NCBI RefSeq assembly: GCF_000380125.1 | Contig: NZ_KB904582.1 | Location: 33,888 to 97,887, forward strand | DNA length: 64,000 bases | Source of the DNA: Streptococcus ovis DSM 16829 | GTDB taxonomy: Bacteria; Bacillota; Bacilli; Lactobacillales; Streptococcaceae | Reading direction: 5' to 3' | Part shown: piece after piece, positions 14,889-24,577 of the stretch | How the letters are laid out: each line of letters opens with the position of its first letter | How positions within the stretch are numbered: position 1 is the first letter of the stretch | The notes under the pieces: generated by a model | Databases searched by the model: none | The model's input: the letters and a program-made list of their open reading frames with translations, nothing else | What the model was told of the DNA's origin: nothing | Position numbers and translations under genes: made by a program

Positions 14889-15749
14889 TTATCTTGCTTC
14901 TTTCCCCACGGTAAATACTGCCAGCGTATCTGGTCCAACATGGGTGGCAATGACGGGACCCAGCGGAAGAATCAGGACATTGTCGATGTTTGATTGCGCT
15001 AATAATTGCTCTTTAAGGCTTTCTGCGCCCGCCAAGTCATTAGCATAAGCAACAACAGCTGTGCTGGCTGCTAAATGTTGAGTTGCTTTCGCCAACATTT
15101 CTTTCATTGCCTTTTTTCGACCGCGAACTTTGGCAATCGGCACCAGTTTCCCTTCCGCATTGATAGATAAGAGAGGTTTAATATTCACGAGTGTCCCTAA
15201 AATAGCAGAGCTTTTTGATAGACGACCGCCTCGCATCAAATGATAAAGGTCATCCACTAGGAAATAGGTCCGTAAACGAGGTAAAACCTCCTCAATCATA
15301 GCCTTGGTTTCTGCTAACGTTTGCCCTTCATCACGCGCCTCTGCTGCCAAGATAGAAAGGTACCCTTCTCCACCAGCCGCCGCTAGAGTATCGACAATCT
15401 CAATGACAGCTTCTGGAAATTCTTCCAGCACCATATCACGCGCCATGACAGCACTCTGATAAGTACCTGAAAGAACGGATGAAAAAGCTAGATAAAGCAC
15501 ATCTTCCCCAGCTTTGGCATGGCAACGAAAGGCTTCTTCAAACTGCCCCACATTGATTTGACTGGTGGTTGGTTGACTGCCTTGCTTCATCTGTTCTAAC
15601 AAGACCTCACTGGTCAGACGATTTTCACCTACTGTCTCATAGACGATTCCATCTAAGGTGATGTGCAAGCCTAAAATTTCGACATCATGTTCTGTTGCCC
15701 ATTCTTCGTTTAAATCTGCTGTCGAGTCCGTCATCAATTTAAAACTCAT
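14889..15749 (-). CDS. DegV family fatty-acid-binding protein
   Basis: A 286-residue protein of the DegV family, which binds a fatty acid between two domains. Some members (FakB) present the acid to the kinase FakA for phosphorylation and phospholipid use. The family start LMTDSTADL is at residues 5-13; [15 protein letters not shown] near 95 and [15 protein letters not shown] near 170 are conserved lipid-pocket segments. The ATG at 15747-15749 with AGGAAA upstream is chosen over longer in-frame starts (up to 15842) because it gives the normal N-terminus and lies after the extended -10 at 15795-15800. The fatty-acid specificity cannot be read from the sequence. Confidence 0.9.
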   Translation of the reverse strand: MSFKLMTDSTADLNEEWATEHDVEILGLHITLDGIVYETVGENRLTSEVLLEQMKQGSQPTTSQINVGQFEEAFRCHAKAGEDVLYLAFSSVLSGTYQSAVMARDMVLEEFPEAVIEIVDTLAAAGGEGYLSILAAEARDEGQTLAETKAMIEEVLPRLRTYFLVDDLYHLMRGGRLSKSSAILGTLVNIKPLLSINAEGKLVPIAKVRGRKKAMKEMLAKATQHLAASTAVVAYANDLAGAESLKEQLLAQSNIDNVLILPLGPVIATHVGPDTLAVFTVGKEAR

Positions 15750-15802
15750 TTTTTTCCTCATACTTTCAACTATTTTGAATATCAAATCTTTTTTATTATA
15801 CC

Positions 15803-15829
15803 AAAAAAATTCGCAAAAAGCGAATTTCG
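15803..15829 (-). terminator. Terminator after the NYN nuclease gene
   Basis: On the minus strand CGAAATTCGC-TTTTT-GCGAATTTTTTT forms a stem followed by a T-run, just after the stop at 15832. The degV extended -10 (TATAAT, 15795-15800) starts directly downstream, so one gene's terminator abuts the next gene's promoter. Confidence 0.8.
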
Positions 15830-15831
15830 TT

Positions 15832-16344
15832 TTATAATTCATCTAATAGATCTTGTAATTGAGACAATTGCCCCTCATCCCAAGGACGAAGGCGAGGCTT
15901 GTATAGGTCCATGGTTTGAGACAATTTATCCAGTTCAGATTTGGTGCTGTTAACCCGTTTTTCCAACTCTCTAGCAGGGACACGAAGAGCTCCTTGCGAA
16001 AAAACTGCCCATTGCTCATTAAGATCGCTAGTCGCCACCTCCACCAAATGAATGGCGGTATTTAACTCGACAGCCATACGCTCAATATAGGCATCAGCTG
16101 TTTCTTCTTCCTCGGTAAAAATGACTTCTACCTTATATTGGTCATAACGCTGCCGAACTCCTGGCACGAATTGAGCATCAAAAACACAGGTCACTTCAAT
16201 ATTTTCAAAATGAGCATAGTTATTGAGCTTACGCAGGAGGATATTACGTGCTTCATCCAATTGATTTTTCTTAAAAAGCTGACGGGTTTCCTGCCAAAAG
16301 GCAATCATATTGTACCCGTCTACAAGGAGAATTTTCTTCTTCAT
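15832..16344 (-). CDS. NYN/PIN-domain endoribonuclease, YacP (Rae1) family
   Basis: A 170-residue protein beginning [16 protein letters not shown], the NYN/PIN catalytic start with the first aspartate. Further acidic residues occur in TCVFDAQF and in [12 protein letters not shown]. The family member Rae1 of Bacillus subtilis is a ribosome-associated endonuclease that cuts mRNA in the A site. It lies 17 bases after rlmB, the order common in Firmicutes (rlmB-yacP). No transmembrane segments are seen. The family call is firm; the mRNA targets are unknown. Confidence 0.9.
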   Translation of the reverse strand: MKKKILLVDGYNMIAFWQETRQLFKKNQLDEARNILLRKLNNYAHFENIEVTCVFDAQFVPGVRQRYDQYKVEVIFTEEEETADAYIERMAVELNTAIHLVEVATSDLNEQWAVFSQGALRVPARELEKRVNSTKSELDKLSQTMDLYKPRLRPWDEGQLSQLQDLLDEL

Positions 16345-16361
16345 GATTGTCCTTTCTTCTT

Positions 16362-17117
16362 TTATAATTTATTTCGGAAGACTTCGTACATGAGAATAGC
16401 TGCTGCGACGCTGGCATTGAGGCTCTGTACATGCCCATCCATCGGAATAGTAATCATCTCATCCACCTGCTTTTTAATATTGGCAGAAATGCCTTTACCT
16501 TCATTTCCGATGATGAGGGCGAGCTTGCCAGCAGTATTCCACTTGTGGCTTGGCGTGCCGTTCATATCTGTTCCGAAAATCCAAAACCCCTCTTCTTTTA
16601 ACTTATCTAGCGTTTGGCTGAGATTGGTCACACGGGCAATCGGAACGTGTTCTACCGCGCCTGTCGAGGTTTTGGCAACAACAGGTGTCACGCCAACTGC
16701 ACGGTGTTTGGGGATAATGACACCAGCTACTTTTGTCGCATCAGCTGTTCGCAAAATAGAGCCAAGGTTATGGGGATCGGTCAAACCATCCAAAATTAGC
16801 ACAAGTGGATTATCTTCCTGCTCTGCTTTTTCTAAAATCGTCGATAATTCTGCATAGGCAAATTCCGATACGCGAAGGACGAAGCCTTGGTGGATGCCAT
16901 TATCGGTCATCTCATTCAGCGTTTTTTTAGGTGTCCATGAGATAGACACCTTTTTCTCTGTAGCTAGTGCCTTTATCTTATCCACATTTTTCCCACGCAA
17001 GTCATCCTGAATGTAAAGCTTGTTACCTGTGTGGGCCTGCAAACTTTCTGTTACAGCATGAACACCATAGACGATGTCTGATGACTCAAGGTTTGTTTTT
17101 CTTACTCTTGTTTTCAT
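16362..17117 (-). CDS. rlmB: 23S rRNA (guanosine-2'-O-)-methyltransferase RlmB
   Basis: A SPOUT-class (TrmH family) enzyme of 251 residues that 2'-O-methylates a guanosine in 23S rRNA. An N-terminal substrate-binding domain (DIVYGVHAVTESL) is followed by the knotted AdoMet domain with LILDGLTDPHNLGSILRTAD, then LIIGNEGKGI and SLNASVAAAILMYE, which are the three family motifs. It is the first gene of a short operon with the NYN nuclease. In many Firmicutes it follows cysS and mrnC; here those genes lie near 28 kb, so the cluster is split. Confidence 0.93.
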   Translation of the reverse strand: MKTRVRKTNLESSDIVYGVHAVTESLQAHTGNKLYIQDDLRGKNVDKIKALATEKKVSISWTPKKTLNEMTDNGIHQGFVLRVSEFAYAELSTILEKAEQEDNPLVLILDGLTDPHNLGSILRTADATKVAGVIIPKHRAVGVTPVVAKTSTGAVEHVPIARVTNLSQTLDKLKEEGFWIFGTDMNGTPSHKWNTAGKLALIIGNEGKGISANIKKQVDEMITIPMDGHVQSLNASVAAAILMYEVFRNKL

Positions 17118-17246
17118 GGCTCTATTATACCATGAAACTAGCTCACAATTCCCTTTTTACCCACTTTTCTTTCAGCAATTCAGAACAGACCCCATTCACT
17201 CATTTTTATGTTACAATAGCTTCATTACTTCTCGAAAGGAACATCC

Positions 17247-18203
17247 ATGCCTCTTTTTCAACGAACGATTAAACTCATCTTGGCAACTGTCCTAGCAACA
17301 TATCTGGCAAACTGGCTTGGCTTGGCCTATGCAACCTCAGCAGGAATTATTGCAATTTTGAGTGTCTTAGATACTCGGAAATCGTCTCTAAAAATGGCCA
17401 TCAATCGCCTCTTTTCTACTCTTTTAGCGCTTGCCATCGCCTGGTTGACTTTCCGCTTTTTTGGCTATGCATTATGGACCTTAGTCATTTATATGGCCTT
17501 CTATGTCCCATCCGCTTATCATTTCAAATGGGAAGCTGGTATTGCTCCCTCAACCGTCCTTGTCACCCATCTCCTCCTTGAAAAAAATATTAGTCTTGCA
17601 TTTTTGGGAAATGAGCTAGCGCTCTTTCTCATCGGAGCTGGCCTCGCTCTCCTCTTTAATCTCTATATGCCGTCTCAAGAGAAAAAAATCCTTGCCTACC
17701 ACGAAGAAGTCAAGGACCTGCTCAAGCAGATTTTGCTCCGCTTTGAGTCATTCTTGCTCAATGGGGATGGCCGAAACGAAGCTACACTCATCAATCAGCT
17801 AGACCAAGTCTTGCAGGAAGCCTTAGCAGTTGTCTATCTTGACCGCCACAATCAAGTATTCAACCAAACCAATTACCAAGTCCATTACTTTGAAATGCGG
17901 ATGGCACAAAATAAAATCTTACGCAGCATGGCACAGAATATCAATCGCTGTCAATTAGAGAGTCGAGAAAGTGTCATCCTGGCCAGCCTCTTTGAACGAA
18001 CAGCTCAGCAATTAAGTAGGGAAAATCCAGGACATGAATTGTTGCTTGATATCGAACTCTTCCACGAAACCTTCCGAGAACGACCCCTCCCCCAATCACG
18101 ACAAGAATTTGAAACGCGGGCCACACTCTTTCAACTCCTCCACGATATGGAAGCTTTTATTCAATTGAAAGTGAATTTCTATCAAGAATACCACGAAGAA
18201 TAA
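17247..18203 (+). CDS. ArAE/FUSC-family membrane protein (putative aromatic acid exporter)
   Basis: A 318-residue protein with four or five N-terminal membrane segments (residues ~5-150: ILATVLATYLANWL, then SAGIIAILSVLDTRKSS, a family signature) and a long C-terminal cytosolic helical domain. This matches the DUF939/ArAE_1 group annotated as aromatic acid exporters, though function has rarely been tested. It is divergent from rlmB with a promoter-like TGTTACAAT at ~17210. A terminator follows at 18248-18283. It is a single-gene transcript. The substrate is unknown. Confidence 0.85.
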   Translation: MPLFQRTIKLILATVLATYLANWLGLAYATSAGIIAILSVLDTRKSSLKMAINRLFSTLLALAIAWLTFRFFGYALWTLVIYMAFYVPSAYHFKWEAGIAPSTVLVTHLLLEKNISLAFLGNELALFLIGAGLALLFNLYMPSQEKKILAYHEEVKDLLKQILLRFESFLLNGDGRNEATLINQLDQVLQEALAVVYLDRHNQVFNQTNYQVHYFEMRMAQNKILRSMAQNINRCQLESRESVILASLFERTAQQLSRENPGHELLLDIELFHETFRERPLPQSRQEFETRATLFQLLHDMEAFIQLKVNFYQEYHEE

Positions 18204-18247
18204 GTTTTTTAGTATCGAAAGATGCTCCATCACTGACAACATATGAT

Positions 18248-18283
18248 AAAGTCGCTAGAAAAGGACATTCTAGCGACTTTTCT
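18248..18283 (+). terminator. Terminator after the ArAE/FUSC-like gene
   Basis: AAAGTCGCTAGAA (18248-18260) pairs with TTCTAGCGACTTTT (18268-18281), a 13-base stem followed by T-rich sequence. Confidence 0.85.
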
Positions 18284-18346
18284 CATTTCTAGCTAGCACT
18301 TGAAGCGGAAATCAGATTTCCCTATTCAACTTCCTCCTGCTTTTTT

Positions 18347-19411
18347 TTAAAACGAATACTGTTTGACCAATGCATCTACCTCCTGCAGTGTGTTAACGAA
18401 TTCTTTTGGAGAAACAGCAGCCTTTAATTGGTCACAAACATCTCCATCTTGAATCCATTCTTCATACGGAATAGCGTTGATTGGCAAACTCTCCCACCCA
18501 TCAAACACCCCCATTTGTTGATACAACGCGAGATATGTTTCACCAACCTCACTCGGTTTATGTTCCAAAAGCAACTGAACGACTGTCGCAAAGGCCAACG
18601 AGGCAACAGAATCTAATTGGCATAGCGGCTGAGTCTGCTTTCTAATAATCCGCTGTATGCTATAGGCAGGTATGATCCGTGTCTGTTCGCTTACTAAACC
18701 ACTTAGAATACTGGCTTCTATAATGTTCTCTAAAGCAGGGGTTCGTGCTTGTCGTTCACAATCAACCAAAGCCTGCACCCCTTCATTAAAGATAGTCTCA
18801 GAGCAAGCTTGGGCAAGACAGCTAGAAAGGAGTATTCGGAAACTTTTGTCCACTTCCGTTCCTCCCAACTGGTTTGGCACTTGCCCTCCTAGACTATTTG
18901 CTAGGGCACCTACGATACCAGAAACAAATGACTGCTTCGGCGCACGGCAAATGACCTTCGTGTCCACCAAGACGATCTCGGGGACCTTGCTGAAACATGA
19001 TGTCTGGTCATAATTTCCTTCATTAGAGCAGAAAATTGAAGCTATTTTGGTTACCGTAGTAGCTGAGGCAATCGTTGGGGCGACCACAACTGGAAGATTA
19101 AAAAGATCTGCAATTGATTTAGCTGTGTCAATCACCTTTTCCCCACCGATGCCAATGACCACATCACTTGCCTCTGCAAGAGCTACGATACAATCAATTT
19201 CTTTCCAAGCAGCCTCTCCATAAAATTGCCCTACCGTCACTAACAATCCATATCGCTGCAAATAGTCCCGCCACCTTTTACCAACAACTGGATACACCTC
19301 TTCGTCACAGAGTAAAACAGGGCGATTCCCCAAGCTCAAAATTGTCTTCGCACTGGTAAACAAAACATTCTCCCCTTGAATATAACGAGACGGACTCACA
19401 AACTCTCTCAT
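18347..19411 (-). CDS. gldA: GldA-type NAD-dependent dehydrogenase (glycerol dehydrogenase family)
   Basis: A 354-residue iron/zinc-containing polyol dehydrogenase. The nucleotide-binding segment VVIGIGGEKVIDTAKSIADL and VVAPTIASATTVTKI are family hallmarks. The ATG at 19409-19411, after GGAGGTTGGAG, gives the correct N-terminus (MREFVSPSRYIQGENVL). It is the last gene of the glycyl-radical/aldolase group, so its likely job is reducing the hydroxyacetone made by the aldolase to 1,2-propanediol with NADH. Classical glycerol or dihydroxyacetone activity is the alternative. The order GRE-transaldolase-gldA is as I remember it from a Streptococcus pneumoniae operon. Confidence 0.9.
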   Translation of the reverse strand: MREFVSPSRYIQGENVLFTSAKTILSLGNRPVLLCDEEVYPVVGKRWRDYLQRYGLLVTVGQFYGEAAWKEIDCIVALAEASDVVIGIGGEKVIDTAKSIADLFNLPVVVAPTIASATTVTKIASIFCSNEGNYDQTSCFSKVPEIVLVDTKVICRAPKQSFVSGIVGALANSLGGQVPNQLGGTEVDKSFRILLSSCLAQACSETIFNEGVQALVDCERQARTPALENIIEASILSGLVSEQTRIIPAYSIQRIIRKQTQPLCQLDSVASLAFATVVQLLLEHKPSEVGETYLALYQQMGVFDGWESLPINAIPYEEWIQDGDVCDQLKAAVSPKEFVNTLQEVDALVKQYSF

Positions 19412-19491
19412 CTCCAACCTCCTGTGTGTTTTTTCACAAATAAATATGAAAAATATCCTCAACTGGTTCTTGCCAATTGAGGATACTTCTG

Positions 19492-20160
19492 TTATAACCT
19501 ATCTTTATGCTGGCACATTCTCCAATCCGCCGCAAAATCATCGACAGCTTTCTCAATAGATGGCATAGCGAACACAGCTTCAAAGACATCTGCTCCTGCT
19601 GTAATGGACTGGGCGCCTTGTGCTAAAGCTTTCGTCACTTGTGAAGCATTTTTAAAGCTTGCAGCTAAAATCTTGCTAGAAGCATTCGTACGCTCAATCG
19701 CTAGAGCCAGTTCGTGAATCACCTGCTCAGGATTAATATTCAGATTTTCCATACGATTGTAGTATGGAGCAAGATAATCCGCACCTGCACTGATAGCCAG
19801 CAATCCCTGCATGGTCGTATAAATTGCTGTCGCAGTCACATTGTAACCTTCTGCTTTTAAGGTTTTAATGGCAGCCAAGCCAGCTGGCGTTACAGGAACT
19901 TTGATATAAACTTGCTCATCCGTTTGTTCACGAATTTTAGCCGCATCTACTAAGATGCCTTCATAATCTTTGGCAACAACCTGCACATGTAACGTTGCTT
20001 CCATACCAATCACTTCACGCACATCACGAATTCGTTGGAAGAAATCAATTTCTCCTTCTTTTTTCGCAATGCTTGGATTTGAAGTGACCCCAGCAAGTGG
20101 CAAAATGTGATGCCATTTTTTAATATCTTCTAAATTTAAGGTATCAAGTAAAAATTCCAT
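19492..20160 (-). CDS. Fructose-6-phosphate-aldolase-type transaldolase (TalC/FSA)
   Basis: A 222-residue small transaldolase-family enzyme. The Schiff-base lysine is K87 in [12 protein letters not shown], with GVTSNPS at 24-30 and GADYLAPY downstream. The length matches fructose-6-phosphate aldolase rather than full transaldolase (about 310-330). FSA enzymes cleave or form C3-C4 bonds with dihydroxyacetone or hydroxyacetone. Next to a radical enzyme and GldA the best-fitting reaction is 1-deoxy-fructose-6-phosphate to glyceraldehyde-3-phosphate plus hydroxyacetone. It starts 11 bases after the radical enzyme's stop, so the two are co-transcribed. The reaction is inferred from pathway context. 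Confidence 0.88.
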   Translation of the reverse strand: MEFLLDTLNLEDIKKWHHILPLAGVTSNPSIAKKEGEIDFFQRIRDVREVIGMEATLHVQVVAKDYEGILVDAAKIREQTDEQVYIKVPVTPAGLAAIKTLKAEGYNVTATAIYTTMQGLLAISAGADYLAPYYNRMENLNINPEQVIHELALAIERTNASSKILAASFKNASQVTKALAQGAQSITAGADVFEAVFAMPSIEKAVDDFAADWRMCQHKDRL

Positions 20161-20171
20161 CCTCTATTCTC

Positions 20172-22628
20172 CTAAAGGGCATGCTCTGTACGGGCAATAA
20201 TATCATCCTGAGTCGCTTTTGAAAGCACATTGAAGAAGGCAGAGTAACCAGCAACACGTACAATCAAATCACGGTGTTTTTCAGGATGTTTTTGTGCATC
20301 AATCAAGGTCTCACGAGACACCACATTGTATTGGATGTGATAGCCGTGTAGTCGATTGAAGAAGGTTCTAAGAAGAGCAATGAGTTTTTGTTTATCTTCT
20401 TCTTTGGCAAGGGTCTGTGGGTTCACTTTTTGATTGAGTAGGACTCCACCGACAATTTCTTCTGTTGGTAGTTTAGAAACGGATTTCAATACCGAAGTCG
20501 GACCTTTTTTATCCATATTATGTGATGGTGAACAACCTTCAGCTAGCGGTGTTCCTGCATGACGACCATCTGGTGTTGCTAGGGTACCACGACCTTGACC
20601 AACATTGGCTGAGATAGAAGAGGTTCCTGAATAGCGAATACCTCCAATTGGACCACGACCATAACGGGTATTTGGATATTTGGCGATTTCATCAACATAG
20701 ACATCGTAGCACTCGCGTACAAGACTGTCTGCATAATCATCGTCATTTCCGTATTTTGGTGCATCACTAATGAGCATTTGACGAATTTCTTCACCACGCT
20801 CACCCGCATAGTCACTTTGTAGTGCTTCCCACAATTCATCGGTGGTGAGACGTCTTTCCTCAAAGACTAATTTTTTGAGCGCAGCCAGAGAGTCAGAAAG
20901 GTTGGCAATACCGACCTGCAAGCCAGAAATGTAATCATAAACCGCTCCGCCTTCTTTCAAATGCTTACCCCGACCGATACAATCGTCTGTAAGAGCAGAG
21001 CAAAGAATATCTGGCACTTCACGTTCAAGACTGATGTCAATGGCATTTTCCACAATAACACTCATGCGTGTGAGGTAACGAAGATTTTTATCCCATGCTT
21101 CTTTGAGCTCTGCGTAGCTCTTCATATCTTTGAAATGGCCATAGCCCGGTGTGAACCGCTTGCCAGATGCTGGGTCAATGCCATCATTCATCGTAATCAG
21201 CAAAATTTTAGGGAAGTTGATGTAACTCATGCCTGTGCAACGATAACCCCATTTCCCTGGAACCGCTGTTTCTACGCAGCCAATCGCTGAATAATCGAAA
21301 GCGTCATCTTCTGCGACACCTTTTGCAATAAAGGATGGGATAATCACTTCATCGTTGTTAAAGGCTGGCATCCCAAATCCAAGTTTCATGACTTCAATCG
21401 CTTCATTCATAAATTCAGGATCCAGACCTGCATGGTAGCGAACAGTTAAGTTTGGTTGGGGCAAATGCGTTTGCGCTACAGATTTTAATACCAAGAAGGA
21501 TAATGGATTAACCGCATCTTTCTTATCACGCGTTTGCCCACCAATCGTCACATTTTGGTAAAGAGGACTTCCTGCAGATGAGAAGGTATGGGCCTGACTA
21601 CGCACCTTATTAATCGTAATGGTTTTAATCCACAGGTTGGTCAACCGCTCTACAATTGAATCTTCTGTTTCACGACCTGCTTCCAAATCAGCCTTCACAT
21701 ATGGATACATATATTGGTCAAAACGACCATAAGACAATGAATGCCCATTTGACTCAATCTGGAGAATACACTGGATGAACCACACGGATTGAACGGCTTC
21801 CGCAAATGTTCGTGCAGGATAGTATGGCACGCGTTCACAGATAGCCGCTATTTCTAACAATTCTTTCTGGCGTTTCGCTGTAGCTGTCTCTGCCATTTCC
21901 TTGGCTAATTGAACGAAGCGATTAGCATAGGTCTTCACCGCATCAATCGTAATCAAAATCGAATCATAAAAATGATATTTATCAATACTTGCAGGATCTG
22001 TCAAATCCAGATTTGCCTTCGCTTCACGAGTGCGTTCTTCAAACCCAATCAGACCAAACTCAAGCAGTTTTTGGTAATTAACTGCTAAGTGAGCATCTCC
22101 TGAGTTCATCTTTCCTTCCATACCGAAGAAACCTGTCTCCATGTAGACAGACACTTCCTCAGGGAGCATGGCACCTGCACGCGCACGCAGGTTGTCGTTT
22201 TCCCAGAAAGGGGCAATCTCGCGCAACCGCTCTTTGGTTTCTTCTGTAATATAGAAGACATCACCATCACGTTTTTCGAAAAGATCCAATTCGTTGAGGA
22301 CAAACTCAAGCGTATATTCAGGGAAGATGGGGGCATCCTTGTCAGACGAGGCTTGATTTCCGACAATCATGGTTTCGTCATCAATGTATAGTGACATTTT
22401 TTCCAAAATATTTTGAAGCATATAGGCACGTTTCAAGACGTTTGGTTTTTCTTGATGCTGACGGTAGCTTTCCGTCGCTAAAATGGCACGTTCTGCATCA
22501 ATATAAGGTTTTTTATCCAAGACCTTATCACGGTAAGCATACATGCGTTCGGTTAAGTAACCAAAATGTTTTTGCGAATTTTGCTGAACATCGTTTGTAT
22601 AGTATTGTGTTAAACGTTGAACTGTCAT
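20172..22628 (-). CDS. Glycyl radical enzyme, PflD/YbiW-like (often annotated formate acetyltransferase)
   Basis: An 818-residue glycyl radical enzyme. The radical glycine is G794 in RVAGYSAFF near the C-terminus, and the thiyl-radical cysteine is C451 in SAIGCVETAV. A single cysteine followed by V-E is the signature of radical C-O lyases and dehydratases, whereas pyruvate formate-lyase has two adjacent cysteines. The usual annotation as formate acetyltransferase is therefore probably wrong. E453 would be the general base. Escherichia coli homologues PflD and YbiW open 1,5-anhydrohexitol-6-phosphates to 1-deoxy-fructose-6-phosphate. The neighbouring PTS, FSA and GldA fit that pathway. The enzyme is oxygen-sensitive and needs the activase at 27011. 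Confidence 0.9.
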   Translation of the reverse strand: MTVQRLTQYYTNDVQQNSQKHFGYLTERMYAYRDKVLDKKPYIDAERAILATESYRQHQEKPNVLKRAYMLQNILEKMSLYIDDETMIVGNQASSDKDAPIFPEYTLEFVLNELDLFEKRDGDVFYITEETKERLREIAPFWENDNLRARAGAMLPEEVSVYMETGFFGMEGKMNSGDAHLAVNYQKLLEFGLIGFEERTREAKANLDLTDPASIDKYHFYDSILITIDAVKTYANRFVQLAKEMAETATAKRQKELLEIAAICERVPYYPARTFAEAVQSVWFIQCILQIESNGHSLSYGRFDQYMYPYVKADLEAGRETEDSIVERLTNLWIKTITINKVRSQAHTFSSAGSPLYQNVTIGGQTRDKKDAVNPLSFLVLKSVAQTHLPQPNLTVRYHAGLDPEFMNEAIEVMKLGFGMPAFNNDEVIIPSFIAKGVAEDDAFDYSAIGCVETAVPGKWGYRCTGMSYINFPKILLITMNDGIDPASGKRFTPGYGHFKDMKSYAELKEAWDKNLRYLTRMSVIVENAIDISLEREVPDILCSALTDDCIGRGKHLKEGGAVYDYISGLQVGIANLSDSLAALKKLVFEERRLTTDELWEALQSDYAGERGEEIRQMLISDAPKYGNDDDYADSLVRECYDVYVDEIAKYPNTRYGRGPIGGIRYSGTSSISANVGQGRGTLATPDGRHAGTPLAEGCSPSHNMDKKGPTSVLKSVSKLPTEEIVGGVLLNQKVNPQTLAKEEDKQKLIALLRTFFNRLHGYHIQYNVVSRETLIDAQKHPEKHRDLIVRVAGYSAFFNVLSKATQDDIIARTEHAL

Positions 22629-22678
22629 GACAGCCTCCTTTTGTTTCGTTTGAAATTATATTCGCTTCTTTCGTAAAC

Positions 22679-22707
22679 ATAATACCATGATTCTGTTCAA
22701 AAAACAA
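22679..22707 (-). promoter_or_regulatory. Promoter of the radical enzyme-aldolase-gldA genes
   Basis: On the minus strand TTGTTT (22702-22707) and the extended -10 TGGTATTAT (TATTAT, 22679-22684) are 17 bases apart. Boxes TTTCGTAAACA (22669-22679) and TTTCGTTTGA (22644-22653), read on the plus strand, overlap or follow the -10. The palindrome TGCACATTTGTGCA (22743-22756) is upstream. Confidence 0.7.
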
Positions 22708-22742
22708 GGCAATTCTCATCTGCTCAAAAGCAATTCAAAAAT

Positions 22743-22756
22743 TGCACATTTGTGCA
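22743..22756. promoter_or_regulatory. TGCACA-TT-TGTGCA palindrome, candidate SorC-family operator
   Basis: A perfect 6-base-arm palindrome centred 42.5 bases upstream of the -35 of the radical-enzyme promoter. The PTS promoter has a similar GCAC-TTTT-GTGC palindrome (25052-25063) centred 32.5 bases upstream of its -35, exactly one helical turn closer. An upstream activator site on the same DNA face is likely. Confidence 0.55.
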
Positions 22757-22810
22757 TTTCCTCCTTCTTTTTTCAAAAAATAGATTTCGAAACAATCTCT
22801 GTTTATCAAT

Positions 22811-22846
22811 AAAAGGGATTTGGCCATACAATACCAATCCCTTTTT
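22811..22846 (-). terminator. Terminator after PTS IIC
   Basis: AAAAGGGATT (22811-22820) pairs with AATCCCTTTT (22836-22845). It lies about 50 bases after the IIC stop on the minus strand, separating the PTS genes from the radical-enzyme genes. Confidence 0.75.
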
Positions 22847-22895
22847 CTGTTACGTCACACCAGTTACGAACCTTTCATGCTAGCAAAACTGTCCA

Positions 22896-24188
22896 TTAGG
22901 ATGCTTGTTCTGCCTTTAACGCAATGTTATCTTGAATCTTAAAGAATGGGAAGTAGACAGCTGTGGATACTGTAAGAACAATGATTTGCACAACTGCACC
23001 TTGCCAACCACCTACCATAAATCCTGAGATAATAGCCGGTGTACTCCACGGAAGAGTCACACCAGAGAATGGCTGCATAAAGCCAATTGCAATCGAACCA
23101 TAAACAATCAGCGCTGCAAGAATTGGTACTAAAATGAACGGCAAGAACATGACAGGATTCATTACAATTGGGAATCCAAACACAACAGGCTCATTGACAT
23201 TAAAGAGTGCTGGAAAGGCTGCAACTTTACCGAGCGCCTTATACTGTTTTGATTTCGCTGCAAACATCATCGCAACAACCAAACCAAAAGTGATACCTGA
23301 TCCTGACAAAATTAAGAAACTATCTAAGAATTGTTGGGTTACAATATGCGCACCATTGTCTAAAGATAATTTTCCAGCAGATAACAAGGCTTTATTAGCA
23401 TCCAAATTTGATAAGAGTAAAGCTGTTACAATTCCATTTACTACGGATTGTCCATGAACGCCAAACCACCACAAGAAGGAAATAAAGAAGGCAATTCCAA
23501 TTGCACCATAGAGGGAGCCTGTCAAACCTTGCAACGGCACTTGAATAATGTCGTAAATCATTTCAATGAAGGTTCCGCCTGTAGCGACTTTTGCGATAAT
23601 ATACAAAATCATTGATAACAAAAAGATAACAAAGGCAGGAATCATGGCTTCAAATTGTCTTGAGATGGCTTGTGGCACTTGGTCAGGCATCTTAATCACA
23701 ATATGGTGTTGAATAAACCAAGTATAAATAGCACCTACTGACAAACCAATCAGAATAGCACCGATAATTCCTTGTCCTCCAAACCAAACCTTTGCAATGG
23801 CATCACCAATCGGTTCTCCTTGAGCAGGAATATAAGAAGATCTCAGCAAGATGAAAAATGATGACAGGGACAAAACGCCAGCTGGCAATGGTTCAACACC
23901 ACTATTTTTCGCATAAGCATAACCAATTGAAAAACAGGAAATCAAGCCCATAATCGCAAAGGTCCCTGAGTACACTTGCATGAATGGCTCTGTCCATTCT
24001 GCTCCAAAAATACCTGCAATGGCGTGATTCAGTCCTTCAAATGGCAGTTGCCCTAAAATAAGGAACAAACTTCCAACAACTGTCAATGGTAGAATCGCCA
24101 ACATCCCATCCTTGAGCGCAATGATGCCTCTCATATTCACAAATTTCATAATGGGTGTAATAATTTTTTGAGAATTAAATTGTGCCAT
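22896..24188 (-). CDS. PTS sugar transporter subunit IIC (lactose/cellobiose family)
   Basis: A 430-residue permease with about ten membrane segments, of the CelB/lactose-cellobiose PTS family. Family segments include ISRQFEAMIPAFVIF and WWFGVHGQSVV, and NVNEPVVFGFPIVMNPVMF near residue 330 carries the conserved substrate-binding NEP. It imports and phosphorylates a sugar with IIA and IIB. The sugar is not shown by sequence; the context suggests a 1,5-anhydrohexitol such as 1,5-anhydroglucitol rather than cellobiose. It lies 18 bases after IIB and its transcript ends at the hairpin 22811-22846. Confidence 0.92.
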   Translation of the reverse strand: MAQFNSQKIITPIMKFVNMRGIIALKDGMLAILPLTVVGSLFLILGQLPFEGLNHAIAGIFGAEWTEPFMQVYSGTFAIMGLISCFSIGYAYAKNSGVEPLPAGVLSLSSFFILLRSSYIPAQGEPIGDAIAKVWFGGQGIIGAILIGLSVGAIYTWFIQHHIVIKMPDQVPQAISRQFEAMIPAFVIFLLSMILYIIAKVATGGTFIEMIYDIIQVPLQGLTGSLYGAIGIAFFISFLWWFGVHGQSVVNGIVTALLLSNLDANKALLSAGKLSLDNGAHIVTQQFLDSFLILSGSGITFGLVVAMMFAAKSKQYKALGKVAAFPALFNVNEPVVFGFPIVMNPVMFLPFILVPILAALIVYGSIAIGFMQPFSGVTLPWSTPAIISGFMVGGWQGAVVQIIVLTVSTAVYFPFFKIQDNIALKAEQAS

Positions 24189-24206
24189 GTCAACCCTCTC
24201 CTTCTA

Positions 24207-24512
24207 TTATGCAAGCAAGCTAAGTGCCAAATTCAGCACTTTTTCACCATCCAGCATGCCATAGTCTGCCATCGGAATCACAGCAATTGGCACGCCATGT
24301 TCTTTACAGATAGCTTCTGATTGATCCAAGGTATAGGCAACCTGTGGTCCTAAAAGAGCAACATTCAAGTCTCCAACATGATCTGATAAATTTCCTTGAG
24401 AATACGCATCGATACTGGCTTCAATCCCTTTTTTCTCAGCTGCCACCTTCATGTTATTCACCAACATTCCAGTTGAAAATCCTGCAGCACAAAACAATCC
24501 AATTTTAATCAT
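24207..24512 (-). CDS. PTS lactose/cellobiose-family subunit IIB
   Basis: A 101-residue cytosolic phosphotransfer protein. The phospho-cysteine is C8 in GLFCAAGFSTGML, the standard IIB P-loop of the lactose/cellobiose class. It takes the phosphate from IIA and passes it to the sugar held by IIC. It lies between IIA and IIC, in the order A-B-C, probably one transcript from the promoter at 24997-25025. Residue length and loop are normal for the family. Confidence 0.93.
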   Translation of the reverse strand: MIKIGLFCAAGFSTGMLVNNMKVAAEKKGIEASIDAYSQGNLSDHVGDLNVALLGPQVAYTLDQSEAICKEHGVPIAVIPMADYGMLDGEKVLNLALSLLA

Positions 24513-24577
24513 ATGACTTCTCCTTTTTTATTCGTATGTGATAATGGTTTCATCTATTTGAAGATACTGGTGTATCC

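Noticed and set aside
20172-22628. Annotation as pyruvate formate-lyase
   Set aside because: The active site has one cysteine followed by V-E rather than adjacent cysteines, and the genes around it do not fit mixed-acid fermentation.
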